Assembly: GCA_016931455.1 (NCBI GenBank)
Contig: JAFGES010000129.1
Location: forward strand, 1-64,000
Reading direction: 5' to 3'
DNA: 64,000 bases
DNA from: Desulfobacterales bacterium
Lineage (GTDB): Bacteria > Desulfobacterota > Desulfobacteria > Desulfobacterales > JAHDSC01
Numbering within the stretch: the first letter of the stretch is position 1; each line of letters starts with the position of its first letter. The position numbers and the translations under genes were made by a program. The notes beneath the pieces are model-generated. The model did not search any database, was not told the origin of the DNA, and worked only from the letters and a program-made list of their open reading frames with translations. Positions 1-9,479 of the stretch are shown here, piece by piece.

Positions 1-441
1 CTTATCGTAAAAAAAGGTAATCCCCTTAGTATTAAGGATTTGGTGAACGTTCAGGATAAGCACGCACGTTTCATCAACAGAAACGAGGGATCGGGAACAC
101 GAATGTTGCTTGAGTATTTTATGCGGCAACTGCACCTGAATGAAAGGGATATCAGGGGGTTCTTCGATGTGGTGAATACGCATTTAGAAGTGGCGCTCAA
201 AGTTTTCTTCGACGAGGCTGACGTAGGCATGGGAATAGAATATATAACACATTTACTTCCGCTTGATTTTATTCCCCTCACGGAAGAACGATTCGATCTC
301 GTCATTCCAAAGAATCTCTGGCCGACGGCTATCATGCAGGACTTTATTACCTATCTACAGCCCGAAAAAATCAGCAAACTATCCCATAAGTTGCCCGGTT
401 ATAATTTAAAAGAAACGGGTAAAGTCCTGTTTGAAAGCTGA
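1..441 (+). CDS. PBP-like (substrate-binding) domain regulator, 3' end only
   Basis: The reading frame is open from the first base of the window to the TGA at 439-441, so the N-terminus lies outside. About 146 residues are visible. They contain the SGTR loop of periplasmic-binding-protein-like domains (NRNEGSGTRMLLEYF) and a late stretch with a DLVIPK strand, as in the PBP_like domain found at the C-terminus of molybdate-responsive helix-turn-helix regulators. The HTH domain would be upstream and cannot be seen. It may sense molybdate or another oxyanion, but the ligand is inference. An alternative is a tungstate or molybdate-binding lipoprotein fragment. Confidence 0.6.
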   Translation, partial: LIVKKGNPLSIKDLVNVQDKHARFINRNEGSGTRMLLEYFMRQLHLNERDIRGFFDVVNTHLEVALKVFFDEADVGMGIEYITHLLPLDFIPLTEERFDLVIPKNLWPTAIMQDFITYLQPEKISKLSHKLPGYNLKETGKVLFES

Positions 442-486
442 TAATCTGCGAGTTTCCTGTGATCATATTCGAACTCGTCTAAGAAT

Positions 487-1404
487 TCATATTTTCCCGG
501 CAACGCAAACCCAATTTTCTTGAGTTACTAATTCAATAATATTAAAACCTAATGCTTCCATTTTTTCAACAACCTTTAACTTATTCTCTTCAATGATACC
601 GGAACAAATAAATATTGAATCTTTTTTTAAAATTTGAGGAATCTGGTCCAGCAGCACCAATATCACTTCCGACAGGATATTAGCCACTATAAAATCATAT
701 TGCGATTTTATACCATCAATAAGATTTCCGTTTATCAGCTGAAATTTTTCTATTTCTATGCCGTTCAGCAACAAATTCTTTTGAGCGATTTCGACTGCAA
801 ATTGATCAATATCAATGCCTATAAGGTGGGCAGCTCCGAGTTTGGCGGCAGCAATCATCAATATCCCGGAACCGGTACCCACATCCATAAATGAATCTCC
901 GGTCTTGAGATATTTTTCAATCAGATTGATACACATATAGGTGGTTGGATGCGTTCCCGTTCCAAAGGCCATCCCCGGATCGATCTTAATGACGATTTCA
1001 TCCTGATGAGGTTTGTATTCACGCCATGTAGGCTTAACTACAATTTTTTCACTGATTTTTATCGGCTGGAAATATGTTTTCCAAGATTCGGCCCAGTCTT
1101 CTTCCGCAATTTCCCGATAAAATATTTTTGAGAAAATCCGATTTTTTTTTTCCAGTTGCTTCAATTTTTTTTTCAAATTTTGAATGCTCTTGATTCCCTG
1201 TTGGTTCTTTGGAATGTAACCGGTTACCGAATGTTGATTCGGCTTTCTCTCAACACTGTCACCCCATCCTTCTATGGGTACAAGATCAGGATCTTCAACA
1301 ACGACTCCCTTCACACCAATCTCATAAAAAATATTTGAAATCAGATCCGTCGCGAGCTGTTTCTCATCAAAATCAAAAATAATTTTTGCTGCTATCCATT
1401 TCAC
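487..1404 (-). CDS. prmA: Ribosomal protein L11 methyltransferase PrmA
   Basis: 305 aa, the usual length for PrmA, which trimethylates ribosomal protein L11 with S-adenosylmethionine. The Rossmann SAM-binding motif I (VGTGSGILMIAAAKLGA, about residues 173-189) and the substrate-side VANIL motif are present, along with the GMAFGTGTHPTT signature that is typical of PrmA. The start codon is GTG (1402-1404). It is the last gene of a long minus-strand run, 28 bp downstream of a TPR protein. No convincing terminator is visible in the 45 bp between its stop and the convergent partial gene. Confidence 0.93.
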   Translation of the reverse strand: MKWIAAKIIFDFDEKQLATDLISNIFYEIGVKGVVVEDPDLVPIEGWGDSVERKPNQHSVTGYIPKNQQGIKSIQNLKKKLKQLEKKNRIFSKIFYREIAEEDWAESWKTYFQPIKISEKIVVKPTWREYKPHQDEIVIKIDPGMAFGTGTHPTTYMCINLIEKYLKTGDSFMDVGTGSGILMIAAAKLGAAHLIGIDIDQFAVEIAQKNLLLNGIEIEKFQLINGNLIDGIKSQYDFIVANILSEVILVLLDQIPQILKKDSIFICSGIIEENKLKVVEKMEALGFNIIELVTQENWVCVAGKI

Positions 1405-1432
1405 AATCTTTATTCCACCGTTTTTTTAAATC

Positions 1433-2128
1433 CTAACCCGTAACCTTTTCTTCGGCTAATTCAATATAAATTGAATCACTATAGTCTGAAATTATTTTTT
1501 TGAATGCACCAATACTCTTATCATTTGCATTGATTACCGCATAAAGACGTCCCAAATTAAAAAACGCCTCGTCTTTCAGGATAGCAACCGGTTCAGCAAT
1601 GATCATTTCAAAATATTTTATCGCGGTTTCATAATCTTTTTTGGCTTCATGACAATAGCCTAGGCTATTTAAGATTAGGTTTTTATAAAATATCTTTGTA
1701 TCAAAATCCGTCAGTGCTATATTATACAGGTTGATTGCCTTCTCAAAATCACCGGCATCATATGAAAGATTAGCAAAAATAAGCCTAGCAATTTTTTTTC
1801 CTTCATTATTATTCGAATATTCTTCTAAAATTCGCTCGAAATCTTTTGCGACATCCAGATAAGCTTTTTCGGTACCCATATTTTTTTTAACTTCTTCATA
1901 TTTTGTCATATTTTGTTCCAGTTGAACAAAAGCCTTATTTTCAGATTTATTGGAAGAATATTGGAGCCCGGAAAAAACAATGACAATGATAAAAAGTGCA
2001 CCAAATATACAAGCTAATTTTCCCTTATGTTTTGTGCTAAATTGCAATAATTTACTGGAAAATGTAATAAACTCGTCCGGCTCTTCTAGAATTCTTTTCC
2101 TTGCGCGTGATATCCGTTTTTTTGCCAT
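1433..2128 (-). CDS. Membrane-anchored TPR protein
   Basis: About 231 aa. The ATG at 2128 is chosen because GAGGGGG lies 5 bases upstream; an upstream in-frame start at 2158 has no such site. The N-terminus is basic (MAKKRISRARKRI), a single membrane segment spans about residues 38-57, and the rest is periplasmic with tetratricopeptide repeats (DAGDFEKAINLYNIAL and KKDYETAIKYFEMII are recognisable). The layout resembles YfgM/CpoB-like envelope scaffold proteins. The specific partner is unknown. Confidence 0.75.
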   Translation of the reverse strand: MAKKRISRARKRILEEPDEFITFSSKLLQFSTKHKGKLACIFGALFIIVIVFSGLQYSSNKSENKAFVQLEQNMTKYEEVKKNMGTEKAYLDVAKDFERILEEYSNNNEGKKIARLIFANLSYDAGDFEKAINLYNIALTDFDTKIFYKNLILNSLGYCHEAKKDYETAIKYFEMIIAEPVAILKDEAFFNLGRLYAVINANDKSIGAFKKIISDYSDSIYIELAEEKVTG

Positions 2129-2200
2129 TTTTCCCCCTCGATTTCTTAATACATTCAAATCCGCTTTAATGCCTTGGAAATAATAAATTTACACAAATTA

Positions 2201-2632
2201 CTACCAAACTAGAGACTCGTGAATCCAACCTTTATCACCATCGGCATGCTGTACATGAATCCAATTTGCTTTGTGTTGTAAAACCCGAAATGGAATTCCT
2301 TTTTCGATAATGAAAGCTACTTGAAATTGTGTCCCGGGTCCCGTTCGAACATTGCAGTTTTCTTTTTTTGAAATAACCGAATGAATTTTGCCTAAAAGCG
2401 ACTTGCTAATCCACCCTTTATCACCTTCAAAATCACGAAAAAGGCACCATGAACCGGATCTTTCAAGGATCAAGACCGGATAATATTGTTCCACTTTCCA
2501 TAAAATATCATACCTCGTTCCCGGACCGGAACGTATATTGGCTATCGGAACCGCAACAGCCAAACGCTCCTCCGAAGCATGGGCAGCGCCCATTAAGATC
2601 AGAATTATACCTATACATATAAATGATTTCAT
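2201..2632 (-). CDS. Secreted double SH3-domain protein
   Basis: 143 aa. An N-terminal signal peptide (hydrophobic residues 5-17, AHASEE cleavage region) is followed by two bacterial SH3 (SH3b) repeats at about residues 24-81 and 85-143. Each has the ANIRSGPGT/CNVRTGPGT turn and ends in GDKGWI. Such proteins bind cell wall or other envelope ligands; no catalytic domain is attached. It sits between the TPR protein and the phosphatase on the same strand, which fits an envelope-related group, but the function is not known. Confidence 0.8.
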   Translation of the reverse strand: MKSFICIGIILILMGAAHASEERLAVAVPIANIRSGPGTRYDILWKVEQYYPVLILERSGSWCLFRDFEGDKGWISKSLLGKIHSVISKKENCNVRTGPGTQFQVAFIIEKGIPFRVLQHKANWIHVQHADGDKGWIHESLVW

Positions 2633-2682
2633 TTTTTCAAGATCGTCATTTAAAATATCAGCATAAGGCTTTTTATTAAATT

Positions 2683-3318
2683 TTAGGAATCATAAAAAAT
2701 GAGTCTCGGCAATTCAAGACAGGTAAGTTTATTACCATAAACCGCACCCGTATCGATACCAATTTTGTTCGGTTGAACAAGAGGTTCCGGAAAAACGGTG
2801 TGACCAAATATGACCCTTTTTCCAAAATCATAATCCGAATCGATAAATCGGCCACGAATCCATAAAATATCAAGTACATCTTGACTTTCAAGCGGAATAT
2901 TTTCTCTTAGTCCGGCATGGACGAAGATATACTGATCCGTCTCATAATAAAGCCGTAGCCTCTTGAAAAAGTCAAGATGCTCCTGTGGAATCGGTGAAGC
3001 TTCAAACTTTCTGCTCTTTTTTAAATAACTATCCAGAGTCTGCTGTCCCCCATTTGTCAGATATTTAAGTCTATCAATTCCTGCAAGAAAATCTTCAAGC
3101 ATTTCTTCATGATTGCCTTTTAAAAATATGATTTTGGAAAAACGCTTTTTCAAATCGATCAAATATTCTACCACTTCTGAAGAATTAGGGCCACGATCAA
3201 TATAATCTCCTAAAAAAACAAGGGTATCAGTATCAAAATCAACATCGATCTTATCCATAAGAATTTGCAGCTTGTCAAAGCACCCATGAATATCTCCGAT
3301 GGCAAAAATTTTACCCAT
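2683..3318 (-). CDS. Serine/threonine protein phosphatase (metallophosphoesterase)
   Basis: 211 aa with all PPP-type metal motifs: GDIHG (8-12), GDYIDRG (37-43), GNHE (68-71), a late VHAG and an FGHT motif. This is the compact bacterial PrpA/PrpB-like form that removes phosphate from Ser/Thr or from small molecules such as diadenosine tetraphosphate. It has no extra domain. It lies 77 bp downstream of the radical SAM gene on the same strand. Substrate cannot be told from sequence. Confidence 0.88.
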   Translation of the reverse strand: MGKIFAIGDIHGCFDKLQILMDKIDVDFDTDTLVFLGDYIDRGPNSSEVVEYLIDLKKRFSKIIFLKGNHEEMLEDFLAGIDRLKYLTNGGQQTLDSYLKKSRKFEASPIPQEHLDFFKRLRLYYETDQYIFVHAGLRENIPLESQDVLDILWIRGRFIDSDYDFGKRVIFGHTVFPEPLVQPNKIGIDTGAVYGNKLTCLELPRLIFYDS

Positions 3319-3395
3319 TATTTTAGATCATTAAATCCATAAAAAATTAAAAAAGAAAACTATATTAAATAAATTCTATACAGTTAAGCTCCGAT

Positions 3396-4310
3396 TTAGG
3401 TATGGTCAAGCCTTGTAATACCCTCTTTCCTTGCATCCTGCAAAGCCTTTTCATACTCTTTTTGTGATAAAAATCCCGAAAGTTCCTCAACATCGGAGGC
3501 CCTACCACACGGCCGATATTGCGACATGATATTGACATAGCTACGCGTTGAAATTTTACTCGCAATAAATCGCATGATTTCGCGTGTTCCCGCTAGCCCA
3601 TTGGGCAAAACCAAATGCCGTATCAAAAGTCCACGTATAGCAAGGCCGGTTTCATCAATAACTAGGTCTCCCACCTGACGGTGCATTTCAATAAGGGATT
3701 TTCGAGCCATTTCCGGATAATCACTTGCCTGAGCTGTTCTCACAGCGACTTTCGGATCCCAAAATTTAAAATCAGGCATGTAAATATCAATCACACCTTC
3801 AAGCAACTTCAGAGTCTTTGGGTCATCATAGCCGCTGGTATTGTAAATCAAAGGGACACAAAGTCCCTGCCGAACGGCTATTTCAACAGCCGATAGAATT
3901 TGAGGAACCACATGCGATGGTGTAACGAAATTAATATTATGACAACCCACATTTTGTAAATTCAGCATCATATCAGCTAGTTGCTCATTTGATACGGTTT
4001 TGCCTTGCCCTTGATGGCTGATTTCATAGTTTTGGCAAAAAATGCAAAGCAGGTTACAATGTGTAAAAAAAATAGTGCCGGAGCCGTTTCTGCCCACCAA
4101 GGGTTTCTCTTCGCCAAAATGAGCTTGATAACTTGAAACGACAGCTTTTTTACCTGTTTTGCAGACACCCCTTTGGTCGGATAGCCGGTCGACTTTGCAT
4201 TTTCGAGGACAAAGGGTGCAGCAACGCAATATATTGTAAGCCTTGATGATTTTATCCTTCAGTAGCCCCTTTTGAAACGTCTTGATGTATACGGGTTCAA
4301 ATGATTGCAT
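3396..4310 (-). CDS. PflX-type radical SAM protein linked to feoAB
   Basis: 304 aa from the ATG at 4310. This start has GGAGGTG 11-17 bases upstream and aligns with the start of a paralogue at 54407; the open frame extends to 4415, but that would overlap feoB. The radical SAM CxxxCxxC is at Cys85, Cys89 and Cys92 (HCNLLCIFCQN). Upstream cysteines (CTLCPRKC, residues 31-38, and Cys50) suggest a second metal site. The family resembles pyruvate-formate-lyase activating enzymes (COG1313, PflX), whose substrate is not established. It is 50 bp downstream of feoB. Compared with the paralogue it lacks about ten C-terminal residues. Confidence 0.82.
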   Translation of the reverse strand: MQSFEPVYIKTFQKGLLKDKIIKAYNILRCCTLCPRKCKVDRLSDQRGVCKTGKKAVVSSYQAHFGEEKPLVGRNGSGTIFFTHCNLLCIFCQNYEISHQGQGKTVSNEQLADMMLNLQNVGCHNINFVTPSHVVPQILSAVEIAVRQGLCVPLIYNTSGYDDPKTLKLLEGVIDIYMPDFKFWDPKVAVRTAQASDYPEMARKSLIEMHRQVGDLVIDETGLAIRGLLIRHLVLPNGLAGTREIMRFIASKISTRSYVNIMSQYRPCGRASDVEELSGFLSQKEYEKALQDARKEGITRLDHT

Positions 4311-4360
4311 GCTAACTAACCACCTCCTGCAAAGATATCCGATTTCACCCGGGAACCTAA

Positions 4361-6547
4361 CTATCCCAAACCCATCATTCGACATCCTTGATAAATCAAA
4401 AATGCCACGCCCCATGCAATCAACGTGCTGTATCCCATGCTAAAAAGCGTCCATTTTAAGGATCCCGTTTCCCGTCTTATTGTGGATACAGTCGCCAGGC
4501 ATGGAAGGTATAATATAACAAAGACCATCATAGAAAGTGCAGCCGATGATGTCATATTAGATGCTAAAAGCGCTTTTTTGAGGGCATCGGATTCCACTTC
4601 GGCTTCAGTGGCATATAGAATTCCCAAGGTACTGACAACAATTTCTTTTGCAACAAAACCGCTCAGAAGTGCCACGCTGCCACGCCAATCAATACCAATG
4701 GGAGAGAATAAGGGTTCAAAAGCTTTTCCAATTTTGCCCATATAAGATTTTTCGATCTTTTCAGCTTTTTGAGCCATTAAAATTTTTGATATGGCAGCAT
4801 CCCGTTTCTTTTCAATCGAATCTTTTGTATTTTCATTACCGGTGGTAAATTCGGTAAGATAATTTGCTTTTACTTTTTTAATTTGGGATTCATAATCAGT
4901 TGAATACGTAATGTTTCGCGGAAAAGCTGAAAGCGTCCAAATAATAATCGATCCGATTAGAATGACACCTCCCATTTTTTTAAGAAACATTTTGCTGCGG
5001 TCCCACATATGAATAAGTAGACTTTTAATCATTGGGACTCTGTAAGGGGGCAATTCCATAACAAATGGCGCATCCACTCCCTTTAGAAGGGTTGAACGAA
5101 ACAAACGGCCGCTTAAAATGGCCGTTAGGATCCCAATAAAATAAATCGCAAAAATTACTGTTCCGGCTTTTGCGCTGAAAAAAGTTCCAGCAAGGATGAT
5201 ATAAATAGGCAATTTAGCCGAACATGACATAAAAGGCGTGATAAGGATGGTAAGAATCCGGTCCTTTTCACTCTCCAGCGTACGAGTCGCCATAATAGCG
5301 GGGACATTGCAACCAAAGCCCATCAGCATGGGAATGAAAGATTTTCCATGAAGCCCGATCAGATGCATGATTTTGTCCATCAGAAAAGCGGCTCTAGCCA
5401 TATATCCGGTATCTTCAAATATTGCGATACAGAAAAAAAGAATAAGAATATTGGGTAAAAAAATAATCACACTACCGACACCGGCAACAATTCCGTCTAA
5501 AAGAAGATTTTTTAAAAGTGAATTTGGGAGCAAACCGTCTAATGAGGCTGAAAACAAGTTAATGCCGCTGTCGATCCACTGCATGGGATAAGCTCCAAGC
5601 GAAAAAGTCATCTGAAACATAGCCCAGATAAAAAAGATAAAAATCGGAAACCCGAGAAATCGGTTTGTCAAAATGAGATCGATGTTACGTGATATATCAA
5701 CTCGCTGCCTTGTAGAAGTTGTCATCACCTCCTTAATGATCCCAACAATAAATCCATACCGTTCATCAGTCATTACAATCTCAGGGTCATCATTAAAACG
5801 GTCGATTAGATATTTACGCTGCAATTGGGCTTGCTGTAGAATTTCATGGCCGCTATTTCCCACCTTCTGCAGAATACGTTCCTTTATAATTTTATCATCT
5901 TCAAGGAGTTTGATTGCCGCCCATCGGGTATTATATAAAAATATATTATTTTTCTTTTCTTCAATAAAGTTTTGAAGTTGTGCAATGGAATGTTCAATAT
6001 CCTGACTATATTTAACTCTTCTTGACTGCGGCACAACAGCATTCGACTCTCCTAGTTCGATGGCTTTCTTGAGGAGAATATCAATCCCTTGGTTTTTATT
6101 TCCAATGGTAAACACAACCGGTACATCAAGAAGTTCGGAAAGCTTATCCGCATCAATTTGGATTCCCCGTGAACGAGCCAGATCTGCCATATTTAAAGCG
6201 AATAAAACCTTACAGCAATCCAGTTCTCTGAGCTGAGTGGCCAGATAAAGACTTCGTTCCAAGTTGGATGAATCGATAATGTCGATCACAACATCGGGGC
6301 ATTCTTCAAGAATAAAATTACGTGCAACAATTTCTTCTATGGAAAAAGGGGTAAGACTGTAAGTTCCAGGAAGATCGATAATTTTTAGGTTATAACCATG
6401 TTTATGGATAATACCTTCTTTTTTTTCTACTGTAACTCCCGGCCAGTTACCGACCTTTTGTCGAGTTCCGGTGATATTGTTAAATAAAGTCGTTTTTCCC
6501 GAATTGGGATTACCAGCCAGTGCTATGGTAAGACTTTTTTGTTGCAT
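4361..6547 (-). CDS. feoB: Ferrous iron transporter FeoB
   Basis: 728 aa inner-membrane Fe2+ transporter. The N-terminal G domain has G1 GNPNSGKT (12-19), G3 DLPG (58-61) and G4 NMAD (about 119-122), followed by a helical GDI-like region and a polytopic membrane domain with the Gate motifs (FEDTGYMARAAF, GFGCNVPAIMATRTLE). Start at 6547 is the ATG immediately after feoA, 11 bp downstream. Length is normal. A hydrophilic insertion between membrane segments (about 553-600) is typical of the family. Confidence 0.97.
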   Translation of the reverse strand: MQQKSLTIALAGNPNSGKTTLFNNITGTRQKVGNWPGVTVEKKEGIIHKHGYNLKIIDLPGTYSLTPFSIEEIVARNFILEECPDVVIDIIDSSNLERSLYLATQLRELDCCKVLFALNMADLARSRGIQIDADKLSELLDVPVVFTIGNKNQGIDILLKKAIELGESNAVVPQSRRVKYSQDIEHSIAQLQNFIEEKKNNIFLYNTRWAAIKLLEDDKIIKERILQKVGNSGHEILQQAQLQRKYLIDRFNDDPEIVMTDERYGFIVGIIKEVMTTSTRQRVDISRNIDLILTNRFLGFPIFIFFIWAMFQMTFSLGAYPMQWIDSGINLFSASLDGLLPNSLLKNLLLDGIVAGVGSVIIFLPNILILFFCIAIFEDTGYMARAAFLMDKIMHLIGLHGKSFIPMLMGFGCNVPAIMATRTLESEKDRILTILITPFMSCSAKLPIYIILAGTFFSAKAGTVIFAIYFIGILTAILSGRLFRSTLLKGVDAPFVMELPPYRVPMIKSLLIHMWDRSKMFLKKMGGVILIGSIIIWTLSAFPRNITYSTDYESQIKKVKANYLTEFTTGNENTKDSIEKKRDAAISKILMAQKAEKIEKSYMGKIGKAFEPLFSPIGIDWRGSVALLSGFVAKEIVVSTLGILYATEAEVESDALKKALLASNMTSSAALSMMVFVILYLPCLATVSTIRRETGSLKWTLFSMGYSTLIAWGVAFLIYQGCRMMGLG

Positions 6548-6558
6548 TATGGTGTTCC

Positions 6559-6786
6559 CTACCTTATATCGTCAATGGTTATACATGCAGCTTCCTCAAC
6601 CCGAAGAGACACATGATACCCCTTGACGATCAGTTCCATCGGATCTCGCAAAGGTGCATATTTTTCGACATAAATTTCGGCATCTTTTACAATCCCCATT
6701 TCAAGTATGCGTCTGCGCAAGGCTCCGGTTCCCCCGACTTGGACGATACGCCCTTTCTGTCCTTCTTTCATCTCGCTTAACAGCAT
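6559..6786 (-). CDS. feoA: Ferrous iron transport protein FeoA
   Basis: 75 aa SH3-like FeoA, cytoplasmic partner of FeoB in ferrous iron uptake. The conserved GTGALRRRILEMGIV segment and the C-terminal SLRVEEAACITI strand are present. AAGGAG lies just upstream of the ATG at 6786. It precedes feoB with 11 bp between the stop and the feoB start, so the two form an operon. No Fur box was identified in the 119 bp between recN and feoA. Confidence 0.95.
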   Translation of the reverse strand: MLLSEMKEGQKGRIVQVGGTGALRRRILEMGIVKDAEIYVEKYAPLRDPMELIVKGYHVSLRVEEAACITIDDIR

Positions 6787-6905
6787 AGATATTTCTCCTT
6801 AAATATCAACCGGTTTTGCCCATTGGCTGAACCGATATTTTTGACGCTAAAAATTCTTTTTTATTATCATGCCTAAATCTAATATTTTAAAATAGTAAAG
6901 CTATA

Positions 6906-8606
6906 TTATCTGTTCTGAATCATCTCCCGCGCATGTGCAAACGTTGCCTGGGTAATCTTTACCCCACCTAACATTCTGGCAATTTCTTCCACTCTTTCTT
7001 CCATACTTAACTCGGTAATGGTGGTCGTGGTTCTACCATCGGCCACCTGTTTTGATATTCGGTAATGATGATGAGCAAATTTAGCAATCTGCGGTAGATG
7101 CGTGATACAAATAATCTGATGATAATCGGCAAGGCAAAACAGTTTTTGCCCAATAACTTCAGCAACACTTCCACCGACCCCGGCATCAACTTCATCAAAG
7201 ACAGCCGTTTCCACAGAAGCGGTCTTGGCTAAAATGGCCATTAAAGCCAAAACCACCCTTGAAAGTTCACCTCCGGAAGCAATACCGGCTAATGGCTTTA
7301 AAGCTTCCCCCACGTTTGGCGCAATCATAAATGTTGCCCGGTCGACCCCGGTTTCGGTGATTGCCGTGTTATCAGTCTTAAGGTAGGCATCCGTATTATC
7401 GCCTGCACAAAAAGTTTCCAAGGCAACTTGAAATTTTGTCTGCGGCATCATTAGTGTAGCGAGTTCTGTTTCCACCTTTTCAGAGAGGACTTTTGCCATT
7501 TGTTTTCTTTTTGAAGAAAGCTTTAATACTAGTTCTTTTAATCTCGCATGCACCTCGAAGAGTTCGGCTTCCATCTCTTGTATATTCTCGGATATATTTT
7601 CGAGTTCTGAAAGCTCCGTCTCAATGGATTTAAGATGAGATAAAACAGTCTCAATCGATCCACCATATTTACGCTTGAGCCTCTTAAGAGTATCAAGTCG
7701 GGCCTCAACCACTTCGAGACGCTTTTCATCCAGTTGGATGCTTTCTATATAGGCTCTAAGTTGATCGACAATATCTTCAATCTGAAAGACGGTTTGTTCC
7801 AGGCTCGAAGCTCTTCCGGAAAGTTCAGGATCGATTCGACCTGCCTTCTCAAGATCCTTTTTCACGGTGATAAGTCTTTCGAAGATTGCTCCATTGGCGC
7901 TATAAAGTTCTTCCATGCTTTCATGCACTGTCTGATAGAGCACTTCACCATTTCTAAGCCTCAACTGCTCTTGGCCAAGAATAATATCTTCTCCCGGCGT
8001 TATTCCGGCTTCTTCGATTTCTTTTTTCTGGAATTCAAGCAGCTCCATGTGTTGAGTTTGAGAGTCTCTTTTCATATAAAAATCACGTAGCTTCTTCAAT
8101 AGTGGAACGATATCGTGGAAACACGCACCCACCTGTTCCCGCAACGGCATCAAGCCGCCGAAATGATCAAGGATTGTAAGTTGCTCCTCTTCTTTTAAAA
8201 GCCCTTGGTGTGCGTGTTGCCCGGATATGCAGGCCAAATTCTCGGTCACTGCATTGAGCAGTTGCATAGTAGCCGGTCTTCCGTTAATATAAATACGATG
8301 CCGATCGTTGCGGGAAATCAATCTTCTGAGTAAAAGCCCTTCCGCTGTATTATAGCCATACGCTTCCATCGCTTCGGCAACATGGCTTCCGGGTGCGACT
8401 TCAAACAGGGCTTCAAGCTCAGCCGTTTCAGCACCGGTTCGAATGAGCTTGGCGGTTGCCCGGCTGCCGAGCAGAAGATTGACTGCATTGATAATAATCG
8501 ACTTACCCGCTCCGGTTTCTCCGCTAAGTATGGTAAGTCCCTTTGAAAAACATATCTGCAGATCGTCGATAATGGCAAAATTTCTAATGGAAAGTTCTCG
8601 AAGCAT
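6906..8606 (-). CDS. recN: DNA repair protein RecN
   Basis: 566 aa SMC-like ATPase of double-strand break repair. N-terminal Walker A GETGAGKS (about residues 29-36), central coiled coil, ABC signature ASGGELSRV, and Walker B AVFDEVDAGVGG are all visible, and length is that of the family. It begins the minus-strand run towards feoAB, with 119 bp between it and feoA, so the two may be transcribed separately. I looked for a LexA operator in the 455 bp upstream and could not assign one. Confidence 0.95.
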   Translation of the reverse strand: MLRELSIRNFAIIDDLQICFSKGLTILSGETGAGKSIIINAVNLLLGSRATAKLIRTGAETAELEALFEVAPGSHVAEAMEAYGYNTAEGLLLRRLISRNDRHRIYINGRPATMQLLNAVTENLACISGQHAHQGLLKEEEQLTILDHFGGLMPLREQVGACFHDIVPLLKKLRDFYMKRDSQTQHMELLEFQKKEIEEAGITPGEDIILGQEQLRLRNGEVLYQTVHESMEELYSANGAIFERLITVKKDLEKAGRIDPELSGRASSLEQTVFQIEDIVDQLRAYIESIQLDEKRLEVVEARLDTLKRLKRKYGGSIETVLSHLKSIETELSELENISENIQEMEAELFEVHARLKELVLKLSSKRKQMAKVLSEKVETELATLMMPQTKFQVALETFCAGDNTDAYLKTDNTAITETGVDRATFMIAPNVGEALKPLAGIASGGELSRVVLALMAILAKTASVETAVFDEVDAGVGGSVAEVIGQKLFCLADYHQIICITHLPQIAKFAHHHYRISKQVADGRTTTTITELSMEERVEEIARMLGGVKITQATFAHAREMIQNR

Positions 8607-9061
8607 AAGCGAAAGATACCATAAAAATTTTAAAAAATCATTCCAGCTTTGTATAAAAGTCTGTTAAGTAACTTTCCTGTTTCCTCGTTCCCTAAAAACA
8701 TTAAACCGTATATTTATATTGATTTTGAAACTAAAGCTTTAAATTTCCAGTGGCTCCCACCTATCCAACCAAAATCATTCTATATCGCATAACATTCCGT
8801 GTTTGTAAAGGTTCTTGTAACTTTTGTTAATGATCTTCAATTGTCATTTAAATGAGAGATTTGAATTGGAAAAACTCAAAAAAAACCACCGTATGATATG
8901 AATGAATGTAAGCAAACTTTATTGCTTAATAAAAGGAGCTATATGTGATGATCAGGAGGTGTGATGATCAGAATCGATCAAGGATAAACATTTTATCAAA
9001 ATATAAAGGGCATTCCATCATCATTCGATGGAATGCCCTTACAAATTCTAGAAAAAGAACA
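8607..9061. other. recN-csp intergenic region with repeated SD-ATG units and a hairpin
   Basis: 455 bp with no convincing gene. It holds the recN promoter region, a small inverted repeat (TAAGCAA/TTGCTTA near 8909-8928), two plus-strand TGTGATGATCAG direct repeats at 8944-8955 and 8960-8971 each containing an ATG behind a purine-rich site (AAGGAG and AGGAGG), and the csp terminator hairpin at 9006-9040. The second ATG would give a peptide of only seven residues. No tRNA or known riboswitch was recognised. Confidence 0.5.
9006..9040 (-). terminator. Hairpin terminator after the cold shock gene
   Basis: A perfect 14-bp stem (9006-9019 with 9027-9040) closes a 7-base loop 22 bp downstream of the csp stop codon. 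In the minus direction it is followed by a T-rich stretch (TATATTTTGATAAAA). It best fits a rho-independent terminator for csp, although the T tract is interrupted. Confidence 0.65.
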
Positions 9062-9262
9062 CTAAACCACAGTTACATTGACCGCAGCAGCACCTTTTTT
9101 ACCCTGCTCTATGTCAAAAGTAACTCGGTCGCCTTCATAAAGAGCTTTGAAACCGGTTGCGTTAATTCCTGAATGATGAACAAATACATCCGGACCACTT
9201 TCTTGCTCAATAAAGCCAAAGCCTTTACTGCTATTAAACCATTTTACAATTCCATTAGCCAT
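9062..9262 (-). CDS. Cold shock protein (CspA family)
   Basis: 66 aa single cold-shock domain with RNP1 KGFGFI and RNP2 VFVHHS, which bind single-stranded RNA and DNA as an RNA chaperone. The ATG at 9262 is chosen because GAAGGAGGGTG is directly upstream and the protein then begins [10 protein letters not shown], the canonical N-terminus; the longer frame to 9316 adds an unlikely 18 residues. The 300 bp to ftsH contain its leader. It is monocistronic with its own terminator. Confidence 0.95.
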   Translation of the reverse strand: MANGIVKWFNSSKGFGFIEQESGPDVFVHHSGINATGFKALYEGDRVTFDIEQGKKGAAAVNVTVV

Positions 9263-9479
9263 CGTGACACCCTCCTTCCTTAAATAATTCTCTGGTTCCA
9301 AACTTCGGGTTGCCATTTTGGCAATGGGTTTTTGCTTCAGCCTTCAGAACGAAACCAGCCTGCCGATAAATCTGGACAGGCTTTCAATTTTTATAATATA
9401 AATATATTTTTGAATAATGTCAAGTGAATAATGTCAAGCTAATTTTTAAAGCAATCGCCTTGGCGGGAGTTGACTCCAT

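Noticed and set aside
2676-2891. 71 aa minus-strand frame next to the phosphatase
   Set aside because: It lies inside the phosphatase gene in another frame and has no family signature.
8945-9172. 75 aa plus-strand frame across the csp gene
   Set aside because: It is antisense to the conserved cold-shock gene and contains the terminator stem; only its first codons have a ribosome site.
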